Shown piece after piece: positions 1 through 5,636 of a stretch of 8,525 nt of DNA (the first letter of the stretch is position 1; each line of letters begins with the position of its first letter). The stretch comes from Vampirovibrionales bacterium (GTDB lineage Bacteria; Cyanobacteriota; Vampirovibrionia; Vampirovibrionales; JAGQHJ01). The translations under genes were made by a program, and so were the position numbers. The stretch covers positions 1 through 8,525 of the forward strand of contig JANWKX010000079.1 in NCBI GenBank assembly GCA_025451145.1, given 5' to 3'. The notes below the pieces were generated by a model. It was given only the letters and a program-made list of their open reading frames with translations. It had not been told where the DNA came from and made no database searches.

Positions 1-330
1 GGCGGCTTTTTCTTGACTCTCAACAGAGTTGAGTTGTCCCAGTAAAGTATGGGCCTGCCTCATAATGCCGGTATTAACGACGCCATTTGGCGATAAATTA
101 TCAATCTGGCTTTCCAGATTGCCTTGATCCTGGCTTAATTCGGTTTTTTCCATGGAAGACATTTTATTGTAGACCGCAATGTGCGTACGGCATGTCGTGG
201 CGGCCTGGGTGCGCTCAGTTTGATATTGAGTCTCAATATCTGCTCTTGTGTTAGGTTTTGTTGGCGTAGTCGTTGATCCCTGTTTGCTAAGACTTGGCGT
301 TGGTTTTCCATCGAGTCCAGCTAGAAGCAT
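1..330 (-). CDS. Hypothetical protein, N-terminal part (runs off the left edge)
   Basis: This is an open frame of 110 codons with no stop before the window edge, so the C-terminus is missing. It starts with ATG, preceded at 8 nt by a good Shine-Dalgarno sequence (AGGAGA, 339-344), which makes it a convincing gene despite being unrecognised. Residues about 8-31 are rich in Ser, Thr, Pro and Lys and look like a disordered tail. From about residue 33 the sequence is rich in Gln, Glu, Thr and Ala and looks helical (for example the stretch around SSMEKTELSQDQGNLESQ). There is one Cys at about residue 47. I see no signal peptide, membrane segment or known motif. It lies 135 bp downstream of the rRNA methyltransferase gene in the same direction, across an AT-rich gap, and may have its own promoter. 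No function is proposed. Confidence 0.75.
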   Translation of the reverse strand, partial: MLLAGLDGKPTPSLSKQGSTTTPTKPNTRADIETQYQTERTQAATTCRTHIAVYNKMSSMEKTELSQDQGNLESQIDNLSPNGVVNTGIMRQAHTLLGQLNSVESQEKAA

Positions 331-465
331 TTGACTCTTCTCCTCTCCAAAAATATATATTTTAATAAAAACAATTTAATGATCAAAATTGCCTTATTTT
401 TCAAAATGTAAATCGAAAAGATATAAAACCTTTACGGAAAAGCCCTAGGTAAACCTGATGATCAG
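331..465. other. AT-rich intergenic spacer
   Basis: This 135-bp gap lies between the rlmD stop codon and the start of the left-edge gene. The part at 349-430 is very AT-rich, which would suit a promoter reading leftwards. A TTGAAA hexamer on the minus strand (399-404) is the best -35-like match, but its -10 partner is poor, so I do not call a promoter. No convincing rho-independent terminator for rlmD is visible. Confidence 0.4.
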
Positions 466-1788
466 TTAACCAGTCTTGGCAGGCTTAAGTACCGTGACGG
501 TCTCAATATGGTAAGTCTGAGGAAACATATCAAAGGGCTGAACGGCTTCAATCTGCCAACCTAAAGCCACTAACCTGGCAACATCTCTGGCCAGGGTTGC
601 CGGATTACAACTGACATAAATCAGCCTCTGGGAGACATTCTGGCTAATCCAGTTCAAAACCCCTTGGGGACAGCCGTTTCTGGGTGGATCGACCACAGCC
701 ATATCCACTGGTTCGGTAAACGTCTGTAAAACCGCCTCGGTGTCTCCCCTAAGCAACTGGATGTTGTGAACATCATTCAACGCAAGGGCTTCTTCTGCAT
801 TGGCCAGCGCATGGGGATCAGACTCAATGGCATAAAGGGTCTCTGCGCGTTGGTGGAATGAGAGGCTAAATAAGCCGATCCCCGCATAGAGATCCATCAA
901 CGACCCCATGCGATCCGGAAGCCATTGGCCGACAAAATCCAGCAGCATCCGGGTTACTTCAGGATTCACCTGGAAAAAGCTTTGTGAGGAAACCGGAAAT
1001 ATAATATCATCCAGGGTTTCCTGGAGTGATTCTTGCCCAAAAAGGATAGATTCTTGCTGGTTTTGGATGGAGATAACACCCACGATTTCGGGAAATGCTT
1101 CTGTCAAGGGCTCAATGGGCTTCAGAAAAGATTCAATGGCTGTTGGGTCTGACGGGTCTTCCAGAAAAAACGTGAGCAAGATCTGGTCTGCATGATTTTT
1201 TCGAACCTGAATCCGATATGCTTTTGCCAGGATATCTTGGGCATCGTCCATTAACCAATGGGCAAGCTGATTAAACCGTTCCGGGATAATCCAGCAGGAT
1301 TGAAAAGCGACTTTGTCATGACTTCGAAATTGCTGATATCCCAGTTGATAGCCTTCACGACCTTCAATGACCACCCACTGAACCTTATTTCGATAATGCC
1401 AACTGGCAGGCTCATCTGACCCTTGGATAGGATTGACCTGGACATCGGGTAATCGGCCCAGACGTTGAAAGGATTCCACAACAATTTTCTGTTTCCAAAG
1501 GCGTTGTTCGGATAGCTTGATGTGCTGCCACTGACACCCACCGCACGTCGTAAACACCTCACAAGGTGGACTGATGCGTCCTGGTCCAGGCTGGATAATC
1601 TTTGTAAGTTTTCCTGTGGCAAGCCGCTTTTGATGTTGAATGTTTTCCACTTCAATGTCATCGCCAGGGGCAGTCCAGGGGACGAAAATCACTTCCCCTG
1701 AAGGGAGATGGCCCAGACCATCGCCTTCATAAACCAGCTTTTCAATGGTCACCGTTTCTGTTTTTGATAAGGGTTGCGATAAACTCAC
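466..1788 (-). CDS. rlmD: 23S rRNA (uracil-C5)-methyltransferase, RlmD/RumA type
   Basis: A SAM-dependent RNA m5U methyltransferase of the TrmA/RumA family (COG2265), 440 aa, close to the family's usual length. A TRAM RNA-binding domain occupies residues about 8-68. Cys76, Cys82, Cys85 and Cys165 match the 4Fe-4S ligand pattern of RumA. The Rossmann SAM site is at 299-309 (DLYAGIGLFSL), followed by DPPRNGC at 367-373, the catalytic Cys394 in YVSCNP and the base Glu429 in HIET. All key residues are present. The start is GTG: an in-frame TAA lies only 18 nt upstream, and AGGATGGG precedes the start at a rather long spacing. Family knowledge gives methylation of U1939 in 23S rRNA, but related enzymes modify U747 or both sites, so the exact target is inferred. 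The gene lies 84 bp downstream of the PEBP gene in the same direction, with no terminator between them. Confidence 0.92.
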   Translation of the reverse strand: MSLSQPLSKTETVTIEKLVYEGDGLGHLPSGEVIFVPWTAPGDDIEVENIQHQKRLATGKLTKIIQPGPGRISPPCEVFTTCGGCQWQHIKLSEQRLWKQKIVVESFQRLGRLPDVQVNPIQGSDEPASWHYRNKVQWVVIEGREGYQLGYQQFRSHDKVAFQSCWIIPERFNQLAHWLMDDAQDILAKAYRIQVRKNHADQILLTFFLEDPSDPTAIESFLKPIEPLTEAFPEIVGVISIQNQQESILFGQESLQETLDDIIFPVSSQSFFQVNPEVTRMLLDFVGQWLPDRMGSLMDLYAGIGLFSLSFHQRAETLYAIESDPHALANAEEALALNDVHNIQLLRGDTEAVLQTFTEPVDMAVVDPPRNGCPQGVLNWISQNVSQRLIYVSCNPATLARDVARLVALGWQIEAVQPFDMFPQTYHIETVTVLKPAKTG

Positions 1789-1872
1789 AAAGCGGGCCCA
1801 TCCTGTTTAAGACTTGGAACGATGTTCATCATGCCCCAAGCAAGGATAAGTGCATAGCCCGGATCGGATTTT

Positions 1873-2424
1873 TTAGGAATGTCTGCGATAGAGACCCACC
1901 ATCATGGTTTGACCCACCACATGGTGCTCCATGGCCTTGAGCAAGGCTTGTCTTGAAGAACCTGCCGGTATTGCCAAGGTGCTATCCAGTGCGAACAATC
2001 GAAACTGATAGTGATGGGTCCCGCGGCCAGGTGGGCAGGGACCACCGTAATGGTTCTGATTAAAACTGTTGTGACCCTCTATAGCGCCTTTTGGAACAGT
2101 GTTTTCTTGAATCATCATTGTGTTAGGCGGAATATTCCACAGTATCCAGTGGGTGAACAATCCCATCGGGGCATCCGGATCGTCCACGATCAGTGCCAGG
2201 CTCCTGGTTTTCTCAGGAATATTTCGGATGGCTAGCGGTGGGTTAATATCCTGACCATCACAAGTATACTTTCTTGGGATCATTTCTTGGGCAGAAAAGG
2301 CTGGGCTTTCAAGATAAAGGGTAGAGACTTGCCCAGTCGTTGGATGTTGTGTTGTCACGATCACTAAACCTCCCACCGCTACCAACATTTTCAGATTTTG
2401 CATGATACGCATCTTTGATGGCAT
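1873..2424 (-). CDS. YbhB/YbcL-family PEBP protein, probably exported
   Basis: A 183-aa member of the phosphatidylethanolamine-binding / Raf-kinase-inhibitor-like family. The two signature blocks are clear: DPDAPMGLFTHW at residues 82-93 and YGGPCPPGRGTHHY at 126-139, which together build the conserved anion-binding pocket. The N-terminus has basic residues (K4, R6, K12), then a hydrophobic run at 13-24, then a polar stretch. This looks like a signal peptide and suggests a periplasmic or secreted protein, as for E. coli YbcL; E. coli YbhB lacks such a leader. The ATG start has AGGA at 9 nt. The bacterial function is not settled, and ligand binding or protease inhibition have been suggested for relatives. 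A terminator lies upstream, between yjbQ and this gene, so it probably begins its own transcript, possibly running on into rlmD. The family call is secure; export is inferred. Confidence 0.92.
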   Translation of the reverse strand: MPSKMRIMQNLKMLVAVGGLVIVTTQHPTTGQVSTLYLESPAFSAQEMIPRKYTCDGQDINPPLAIRNIPEKTRSLALIVDDPDAPMGLFTHWILWNIPPNTMMIQENTVPKGAIEGHNSFNQNHYGGPCPPGRGTHHYQFRLFALDSTLAIPAGSSRQALLKAMEHHVVGQTMMVGLYRRHS

Positions 2425-2510
2425 TTCTTTTTGTCCTATCCTATCGCTTCAAAAATCTTCAAACCTTGCCCAATTGGGGAGTGTAAAACCAAATCCGGAT
2501 CAAGCATACT

Positions 2511-2551
2511 AAAAATGTCCCTGGAAACCGAAGTTGAGTAGGTCTCCAGGG
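2511..2551 (-). terminator. Rho-independent terminator of yjbQ, possibly bidirectional
   Basis: An 11-bp stem with one G-U pair (arms 2519-2529 and 2541-2551, CCCTGGAAACC / GGTCTCCAGGG on the plus strand) encloses an 11-nt loop. On the minus strand it is followed after three bases by five T (2511-2515). On the plus strand it is followed by a run of six T (2555-2561 region). It begins 16 bp beyond the yjbQ stop, where a terminator is expected. The plus-strand T-run means it could also stop antisense transcripts. Confidence 0.85.
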
Positions 2552-2567
2552 ATACTTTTTTGGATTT

Positions 2568-2981
2568 TTAAATCCCCATGGCTTTTAGAATCACCCGTTT
2601 ACGACGCTGGCCGTCAAATTCGGCATAAAATACCTGTTCCCAAGGGCCTAAGTCCAATTTTCCCTCAGTGACCGGCAGTGTCACCTGATGTCCTACAAGA
2701 ATTCGTTTCAAATGAGCATCACCGTTTGTTTCACCCGTTCGGTGGTGATGATAATGCTCATTGTAAGGAGCCAACTGCTCTAACCAGGCATCGATATCTT
2801 CAATCAGACCCTCTTCCCAATCATTAACGTAAACACCGGATGTAATATGCATGGCGCTGACGAGGATAAACCCTTCTTTGATCCCGGTTTCCTTTAAAAA
2901 TTCGGCAATATCATCGGTAATCCGCACGTATTCCCGAAGCTGTTCCGTCTGAAACCAAAGATATTTTGTTTTCACAATCAT
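2568..2981 (-). CDS. yjbQ: YjbQ/UPF0047 family protein
   Basis: A complete 137-aa protein of the UPF0047/YjbQ family, small beta-rich proteins that form trimers. Family motifs are present in order: HITSG at residues 45-49 with Glu57, the His-rich YHHH at 77-80, NGDAHLKRILVGH at 86-98, GKLDLGPWEQ at 107-116 and the C-terminal EFDGQRRKR at 121-129. The cluster of conserved His residues is thought to form the active or metal-binding site. E. coli YjbQ has weak thiamine-phosphate synthase activity, so annotation as a 'secondary thiamine-phosphate synthase' is common, but the physiological role is not established. I start it at ATG 2981, because AGGAGG lies 7 nt upstream. A TTG directly before this ATG would give one more residue but with only 4 nt spacing. 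It is divergent from ppx and followed by a strong terminator, so it is probably monocistronic. Confidence 0.93.
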   Translation of the reverse strand: MIVKTKYLWFQTEQLREYVRITDDIAEFLKETGIKEGFILVSAMHITSGVYVNDWEEGLIEDIDAWLEQLAPYNEHYHHHRTGETNGDAHLKRILVGHQVTLPVTEGKLDLGPWEQVFYAEFDGQRRKRVILKAMGI

Positions 2982-2984
2982 CAA

Positions 2985-3064
2985 TCAGCCTCCTCAATCG
3001 AACGGATCCATTATGATACAGTTAAGGCCGTTACGTTACATGCCTTAGTCGTATCGGAATCAAC
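2985..3064. promoter_or_regulatory. Divergent promoter region of yjbQ and ppx, with an inverted repeat
   Basis: This 80-bp gap between two divergent genes must hold both promoters. A -10-like TATGAT (plus strand, 3012-3017) overlaps a CATAAT/TATCAT on the minus strand, but I cannot pair either with a good -35. A perfect 6-bp inverted repeat, TAAGGC (3023-3028) and GCCTTA (3042-3047), is spaced by 13 nt and encloses a GTTAC tandem. It has the layout of an operator half-site pair. The regulator is unknown. Confidence 0.35.
2989..2994 (-). promoter_or_regulatory. Shine-Dalgarno sequence of yjbQ
   Basis: AGGAGG on the minus strand, 7 nt from ATG 2981 and 4 nt from the adjacent TTG 2984. The spacing decides in favour of the ATG. 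Confidence 0.8.
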
Positions 3065-4042
3065 GTGTTGAATCAATTGGACATGCTCTCCTATCTGCCA
3101 ACCTTACCAGCCTCCCAAGGGGTTGCAGTGATTGACATTGGAGGCAATTCCTTTGAACTCGCCATTTTAACGCCTGAACCAAGGCTATTGACCCATAAAT
3201 TCAACCTTATTTCCGGCAAAAGTATTGGCGAATGGGGATATTTGTCAACAGAAGCCATCGAGGTCTTTGAGAAGGCCCTCATCGAAGCCTCAACATTACT
3301 GAAACAACATGGCGTTGAAACCGATCACATTTTGGCTGTTGCAACCTCAGGGCTTCGGGACGCTGCAAACGGGCAGGATATGGTTTCATTGGCCCACCAG
3401 TACCAAATTCCATTGAAAATTATCAGTGGCCTTGAAGAATCGGAATTGATTTACACAAGCGTTTTAGAAGCCCTTCCTGAAGCCAGGCCACAATCAAACC
3501 TGGTGATTGAAATTGGCGGTGGCAGCACCGAATTGGTTCCTGGAGAAGGAAGTAATCACCCCACAAAAGCCCTTATCCAGGTTTATCCATGGGGCACGGG
3601 GCGTTTCGGATTAAAGGACCTCTTTGACATTGAAAAACGCCAATGGGTTCAAGATAGTGTACAGCAAGCCTTATCCGAATCCATTCCATCGGATTCAAAA
3701 TCGTTATATCAGTCTCGGCACACTTATATCAAGTCTGCAACGGAGTGGAAGGGATTACAGCAGTACTCCCTGGATTCTGGTCATTCCGATTTGCTCTCCA
3801 ATGGCCTGTCTCTGGATGCGATTCAATCGATATTGACAACAAACGGCCTGGAAAAGCTCCAGAAACAATGGCGTCTAGATTATCCCCATCTGTGTAAGCT
3901 GGTCACAAAACTGTGTATCCTGTCCATTCTTTTGTCTGAACTTCAAATCAATCAAATTGGCTTTGGCCCGGACTGGGGACTAAAATTTGGCTTGTTGAAA
4001 CAGCTGTTGAGCCAACTGGCAGCCAGTCAAAACAATGGCTGA
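3065..4042 (+). CDS. ppx: Ppx/GppA-family phosphatase (exopolyphosphatase-like), short form
   Basis: A 325-aa cytoplasmic protein of the ASKHA-fold Ppx/GppA family, which releases phosphate from polyphosphate or from pppGpp. Phosphate-1 motif: DIGGNSFEL at residues 24-32. ATSGLRDAANG lies at 93-103. The catalytic-glutamate motif ISGLEESELIY at 120-130 has Glu125 as the likely catalytic residue. The phosphate-2 motif EIGGGSTEL is at 149-157, and GLKFGLL at 305-311 corresponds to the family's GLREGLL. It lacks the C-terminal HD-like region of the long E. coli Ppx and GppA, as many short bacterial forms do. The phosphate-2 motif has Glu149 where Asp is usual. Polyphosphatase and pppGppase activity cannot be told apart from sequence. 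The start is GTG with only a weak GGAA upstream; TTG 3068 and ATG 3083 are alternatives, and a stop at 3023 limits extension. The 207-bp inverted-repeat element begins 18 bp after the stop codon. Confidence 0.87.
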   Translation: MLNQLDMLSYLPTLPASQGVAVIDIGGNSFELAILTPEPRLLTHKFNLISGKSIGEWGYLSTEAIEVFEKALIEASTLLKQHGVETDHILAVATSGLRDAANGQDMVSLAHQYQIPLKIISGLEESELIYTSVLEALPEARPQSNLVIEIGGGSTELVPGEGSNHPTKALIQVYPWGTGRFGLKDLFDIEKRQWVQDSVQQALSESIPSDSKSLYQSRHTYIKSATEWKGLQQYSLDSGHSDLLSNGLSLDAIQSILTTNGLEKLQKQWRLDYPHLCKLVTKLCILSILLSELQINQIGFGPDWGLKFGLLKQLLSQLAASQNNG

Positions 4043-4060
4043 ATAATCCATGAACAGGCT

Positions 4061-4089
4061 AGAACCTATCCGAGAAACCTCCATAACGG
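4061..4089 (+). repeat. Left terminal inverted repeat
   Basis: Begins AGAACCTATCCGAGAAA. The first 17 bases are the exact reverse complement of 4251-4267, and 8 of the next 12 also match 4239-4250. Three of the four mismatches are C/T transitions, suggesting drift of a once longer repeat. Confidence 0.85.
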
Positions 4090-4125
4090 GCATCTGCGTT
4101 GTCGCTGTGATGCTCGAGTCCTCAT

Positions 4126-4242
4126 TTACTCTTGTGTAAACTCCGGCTCTCTACCCAACTCGGCAGGCGTGCCTCGTTGGGGTCCGTAAAGCTCTTGATA
4201 ACGCTTTACTACGTTTCGCTTGACTTCTAGCATCTGCTCCAT
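4126..4242 (-). other. Small open frame inside the inverted-repeat element
   Basis: A 38-codon frame beginning ATG-GAG-CAG-ATG (MEQMLEVKRNVVKRYQELYG...) and ending TAA. It is charged and looks helical at its N-terminus, more protein-like than random sequence. It lies in the same frame as the TadG-like gene: beyond that gene's stop codon, eight further sense codons lead straight into it. No convincing ribosome binding site precedes it. It could be the remnant of a transposase N-terminus, or chance. I do not recognise it. Confidence 0.25.
4154..4181. other. Hairpin inside the element
   Basis: CCCAAC (4154-4159) pairs with GTTGGG (4176-4181). After a symmetric TC/TC internal mismatch, GGCA (4162-4165) pairs with TGCC (4170-4173) around a GGCG loop. 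No T-run follows, so it is not a classic terminator. Confidence 0.5.
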
Positions 4243-4267
4243 TCTGAAGATTTCTCGGATAGGTTCT
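4239..4267 (-). repeat. Right terminal inverted repeat
   Basis: The partner of 4061-4089. Its outermost base, 4267, is also the third base of the TAA stop codon of the TadG-like gene (4267-4269). Confidence 0.85.
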
Positions 4268-5355
4268 TAGTGGACCAGTTTAAAGCTGGTTGTTCCGCTG
4301 ATGGTTGAAGTGCCAGTATAATTACAGCCGGTAACACAGGCGGTTTTTTTGAAATGCCCTTGAATATAAGAGTTATTCCCGTGGGATTGATAGCCATCCA
4401 CCTGAAAGCCGGCAAAACCCACAATATGAAACGTGGCGTTATTGCCGTTACCGGAACTGGTATCATACAGGGGGACGGTAATGACGGTTTGGTTGCTAAT
4501 CAGTTGCTGTATGGCATCACCGACTTGACAGGAGTTGATTTTGTTCCCAGGCGTTACCCCTTCGTTGGAGCCTGCATCAACCTCTTGACTCCAGCCATTG
4601 GCAATGACATTGGCTAAAGCCGGTGCACCGTTGCCTTCGCCAAAATCAGCAAAACCCCAGTTGCCAGGCCCCATGGCGCCACAATTGTTGGCGCCGGTAA
4701 CCGAGGTGCCATTGACTTCTAAAGTGCTGCCATAAAACGTGATTTCGGGAATGGTCGGATCACCGTAATCTGATTGGGCTTCGTTCCAAGCGCCGACACA
4801 CATGTAAAAGGGCCGTAATCCTGAAACCCCATTGGCGCCCCCTCGATAAACGGCCACCGATTGGGCTGAGGAACTAAAGCCGGAAACGCCAAAGACATTT
4901 GCAAAAATGGAGGGGATTTGACTATTGGTTTTATTTTGGCCTGCAGAAACGTTTACGAGAACGGCATCATATCCACCCGTTGAAGCGAACACAGGATTAG
5001 AACTTGCTGTATTAAAAACCGTCGAATCATAGGTTGTTGTGACCGGGTCAACATAGCCAAAGGAGAGATCGCCTTGAGCCACACTGAATCCATTGGCCTG
5101 GGCCATGGTATTTGCGGCTGTTACGGCATCCGTTTCTTTTCCTGAAGTCGAAGAAGCTGAGCTTTCGAAAAATGCTTGTACCGCTGCTAAGGAAGCGGCA
5201 TCGGCTGCGTTTTGGAGGGCTTGTTGTTGTCGTAGGTATAAGCCCATATCAACCACAATTGAACCGATAATCATGGTAAAAAACAGCAAGCCGGCAGTCA
5301 AAATCATTGACTGACCAGGAGATTTTGAACGATATGTCGTTGCTTTTAGCGCCAA
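4267..5355 (-). CDS. TadE/TadG-like pilus-assembly-related protein
   Basis: A 362-aa protein with the N-terminal layout of TadG-like proteins of the Flp/Tad pilus family: a short basic leader, GQS at residues 14-16, one membrane helix at about 17-38 ending in VVDMGLYL, then the family hallmark LQNAADAASLAA at 47-58. The long Ser-, Gly- and Asn-rich remainder should lie outside the cytoplasmic membrane. It includes GPGNWGFADF at 229-238, a motif recurring in such proteins, and several Cys (C186, C225, C276, C340, C344) that could form disulfides. The start is TTG: it directly follows an in-frame TGA and has AGAAGGGG at 7 nt. An internal ATG at codon 17 would lose the membrane anchor's start. 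No other tad gene (ATPase, Flp pilin, prepilin peptidase, secretin) is nearby, so it may be a stand-alone surface protein. The stop codon sits exactly at the edge of the inverted-repeat element, so the true end may have been altered. Confidence 0.8.
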   Translation of the reverse strand: MALKATTYRSKSPGQSMILTAGLLFFTMIIGSIVVDMGLYLRQQQALQNAADAASLAAVQAFFESSASSTSGKETDAVTAANTMAQANGFSVAQGDLSFGYVDPVTTTYDSTVFNTASSNPVFASTGGYDAVLVNVSAGQNKTNSQIPSIFANVFGVSGFSSSAQSVAVYRGGANGVSGLRPFYMCVGAWNEAQSDYGDPTIPEITFYGSTLEVNGTSVTGANNCGAMGPGNWGFADFGEGNGAPALANVIANGWSQEVDAGSNEGVTPGNKINSCQVGDAIQQLISNQTVITVPLYDTSSGNGNNATFHIVGFAGFQVDGYQSHGNNSYIQGHFKKTACVTGCNYTGTSTISGTTSFKLVH

Positions 5356-5529
5356 TCAGTAGCCCCTTCTCAATAGAGAGTCATGTCCTTTAACTCGAAA
5401 ATACCTATAAAGTTCATATGCCCAGAGCCATAACACGTTAAACGCTTGTTCGTTAAAAACATTAAGAAAACGAAATATTGCGTACCAACGAATTGGTAGA
5501 TAAAGGGCGATGGCCGCATATAAGCTGCC
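5356..5529 (-). other. Open frame abutting the TadG-like start, possible small or decayed gene
   Basis: A frame open for 57 codons whose TGA (5356-5358) directly abuts the TTG of the TadG-like gene, an arrangement typical of translational coupling. The translation is strongly aromatic and hydrophobic at first (including LYLPIRWYAIFRFLNVF) and ends in a basic tail (RVKGHDSLLRRGY). It has no ATG or TTG near its beginning; GTG at codon 32 is the first usual alternative start. A second frame, 5370-5519, overlaps it with ATG, 49 codons and a weak AAGG upstream. Two open frames in the same stretch weaken the case for either. It may be a decayed gene, a real small ORF, or noncoding leader. Confidence 0.2.
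5363..5370 (-). promoter_or_regulatory. Shine-Dalgarno sequence deciding the TTG start of the TadG-like gene
   Basis: AGAAGGGG on the minus strand ends 7 nt before TTG 5355. It supports this uncommon start codon, since a stop codon immediately upstream allows no earlier start in frame. Confidence 0.7.
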
Positions 5530-5636
5530 TTAAGCCCATTAAGAGAGGTGTCGAAAAAAGAGGGCGATGTTTGTCACGGATGGCTTGAAGCGTTACACTG
5601 TATTGGATTAACTTTGACTGAGCCTTGGTTACTCCC

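Larger units (their letters stand above)
4061..4267. mobile_element. MITE-like element or collapsed insertion sequence with terminal inverted repeats
   Basis: A 207-bp segment between two convergent genes is bounded by a perfect 17-bp inverted repeat (4061-4077 against 4251-4267). The repeat continues inwards imperfectly, giving 25 matches over 29 bp. A TA dinucleotide flanks each side (4060-4061 and 4268-4269), which fits a TA target duplication as in IS630/Tc1-type elements, although the left end would then be one A shorter than the right. It holds no transposase domain, only short open frames, among them 4126-4242 on the minus strand. It also has an internal hairpin at 4154-4181. This is the usual build of a non-autonomous MITE or an IS with its centre deleted. 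The family and copy number cannot be judged from one copy. Lying downstream of both genes, it could also affect their transcript ends. Confidence 0.7.
5356..5636. promoter_or_regulatory. Divergent intergenic region of the TadG-like and glycosyltransferase genes
   Basis: This 281-bp gap should hold the promoters of both flanking genes. It contains a perfect inverted repeat, TACCAA (5483-5488) and TTGGTA (5493-5498), around CGAA, which could be an operator or a small hairpin. On the plus strand TTGCGT (5478-5483) and TAAAGG (5501-5506) are 17 bp apart, a weak promoter match that would straddle this repeat. No strong promoter, riboswitch or RNA gene is evident. Confidence 0.35.

Noticed and set aside
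431..458. TTTAC/GTAAA inverted repeat after rlmD as a terminator
   Set aside because: The perfect stem is only 5 bp, AT-rich, with no proper T-run following it.
1251..1661. Minus-strand 136-codon frame inside rlmD
   Set aside because: It is an out-of-frame shadow; the rlmD frame here carries the TRAM end, the Fe-S cysteines and conserved substrate-domain sequence.
2982..2984. TTG as the yjbQ start
   Set aside because: The adjacent ATG has the better spacing to AGGAGG, and ATG is the stronger codon.
4061..4267. Inverted-repeat element as a phage attachment or CRISPR-related site
   Set aside because: There is no integrase, no repeated spacer structure and no tRNA. Long terminal inverted repeats point to a transposon-type element.
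4227..4466. Minus-strand 79-codon frame crossing the element and the end of the TadG-like gene
   Set aside because: It is out of frame with the TadG-like gene and shows no motif or ribosome site.
5625..5627. TTG as the glycosyltransferase start
   Set aside because: Neither candidate has a Shine-Dalgarno sequence, and the ATG four codons later leaves the conserved N-terminal strand intact, so the commoner codon was preferred.
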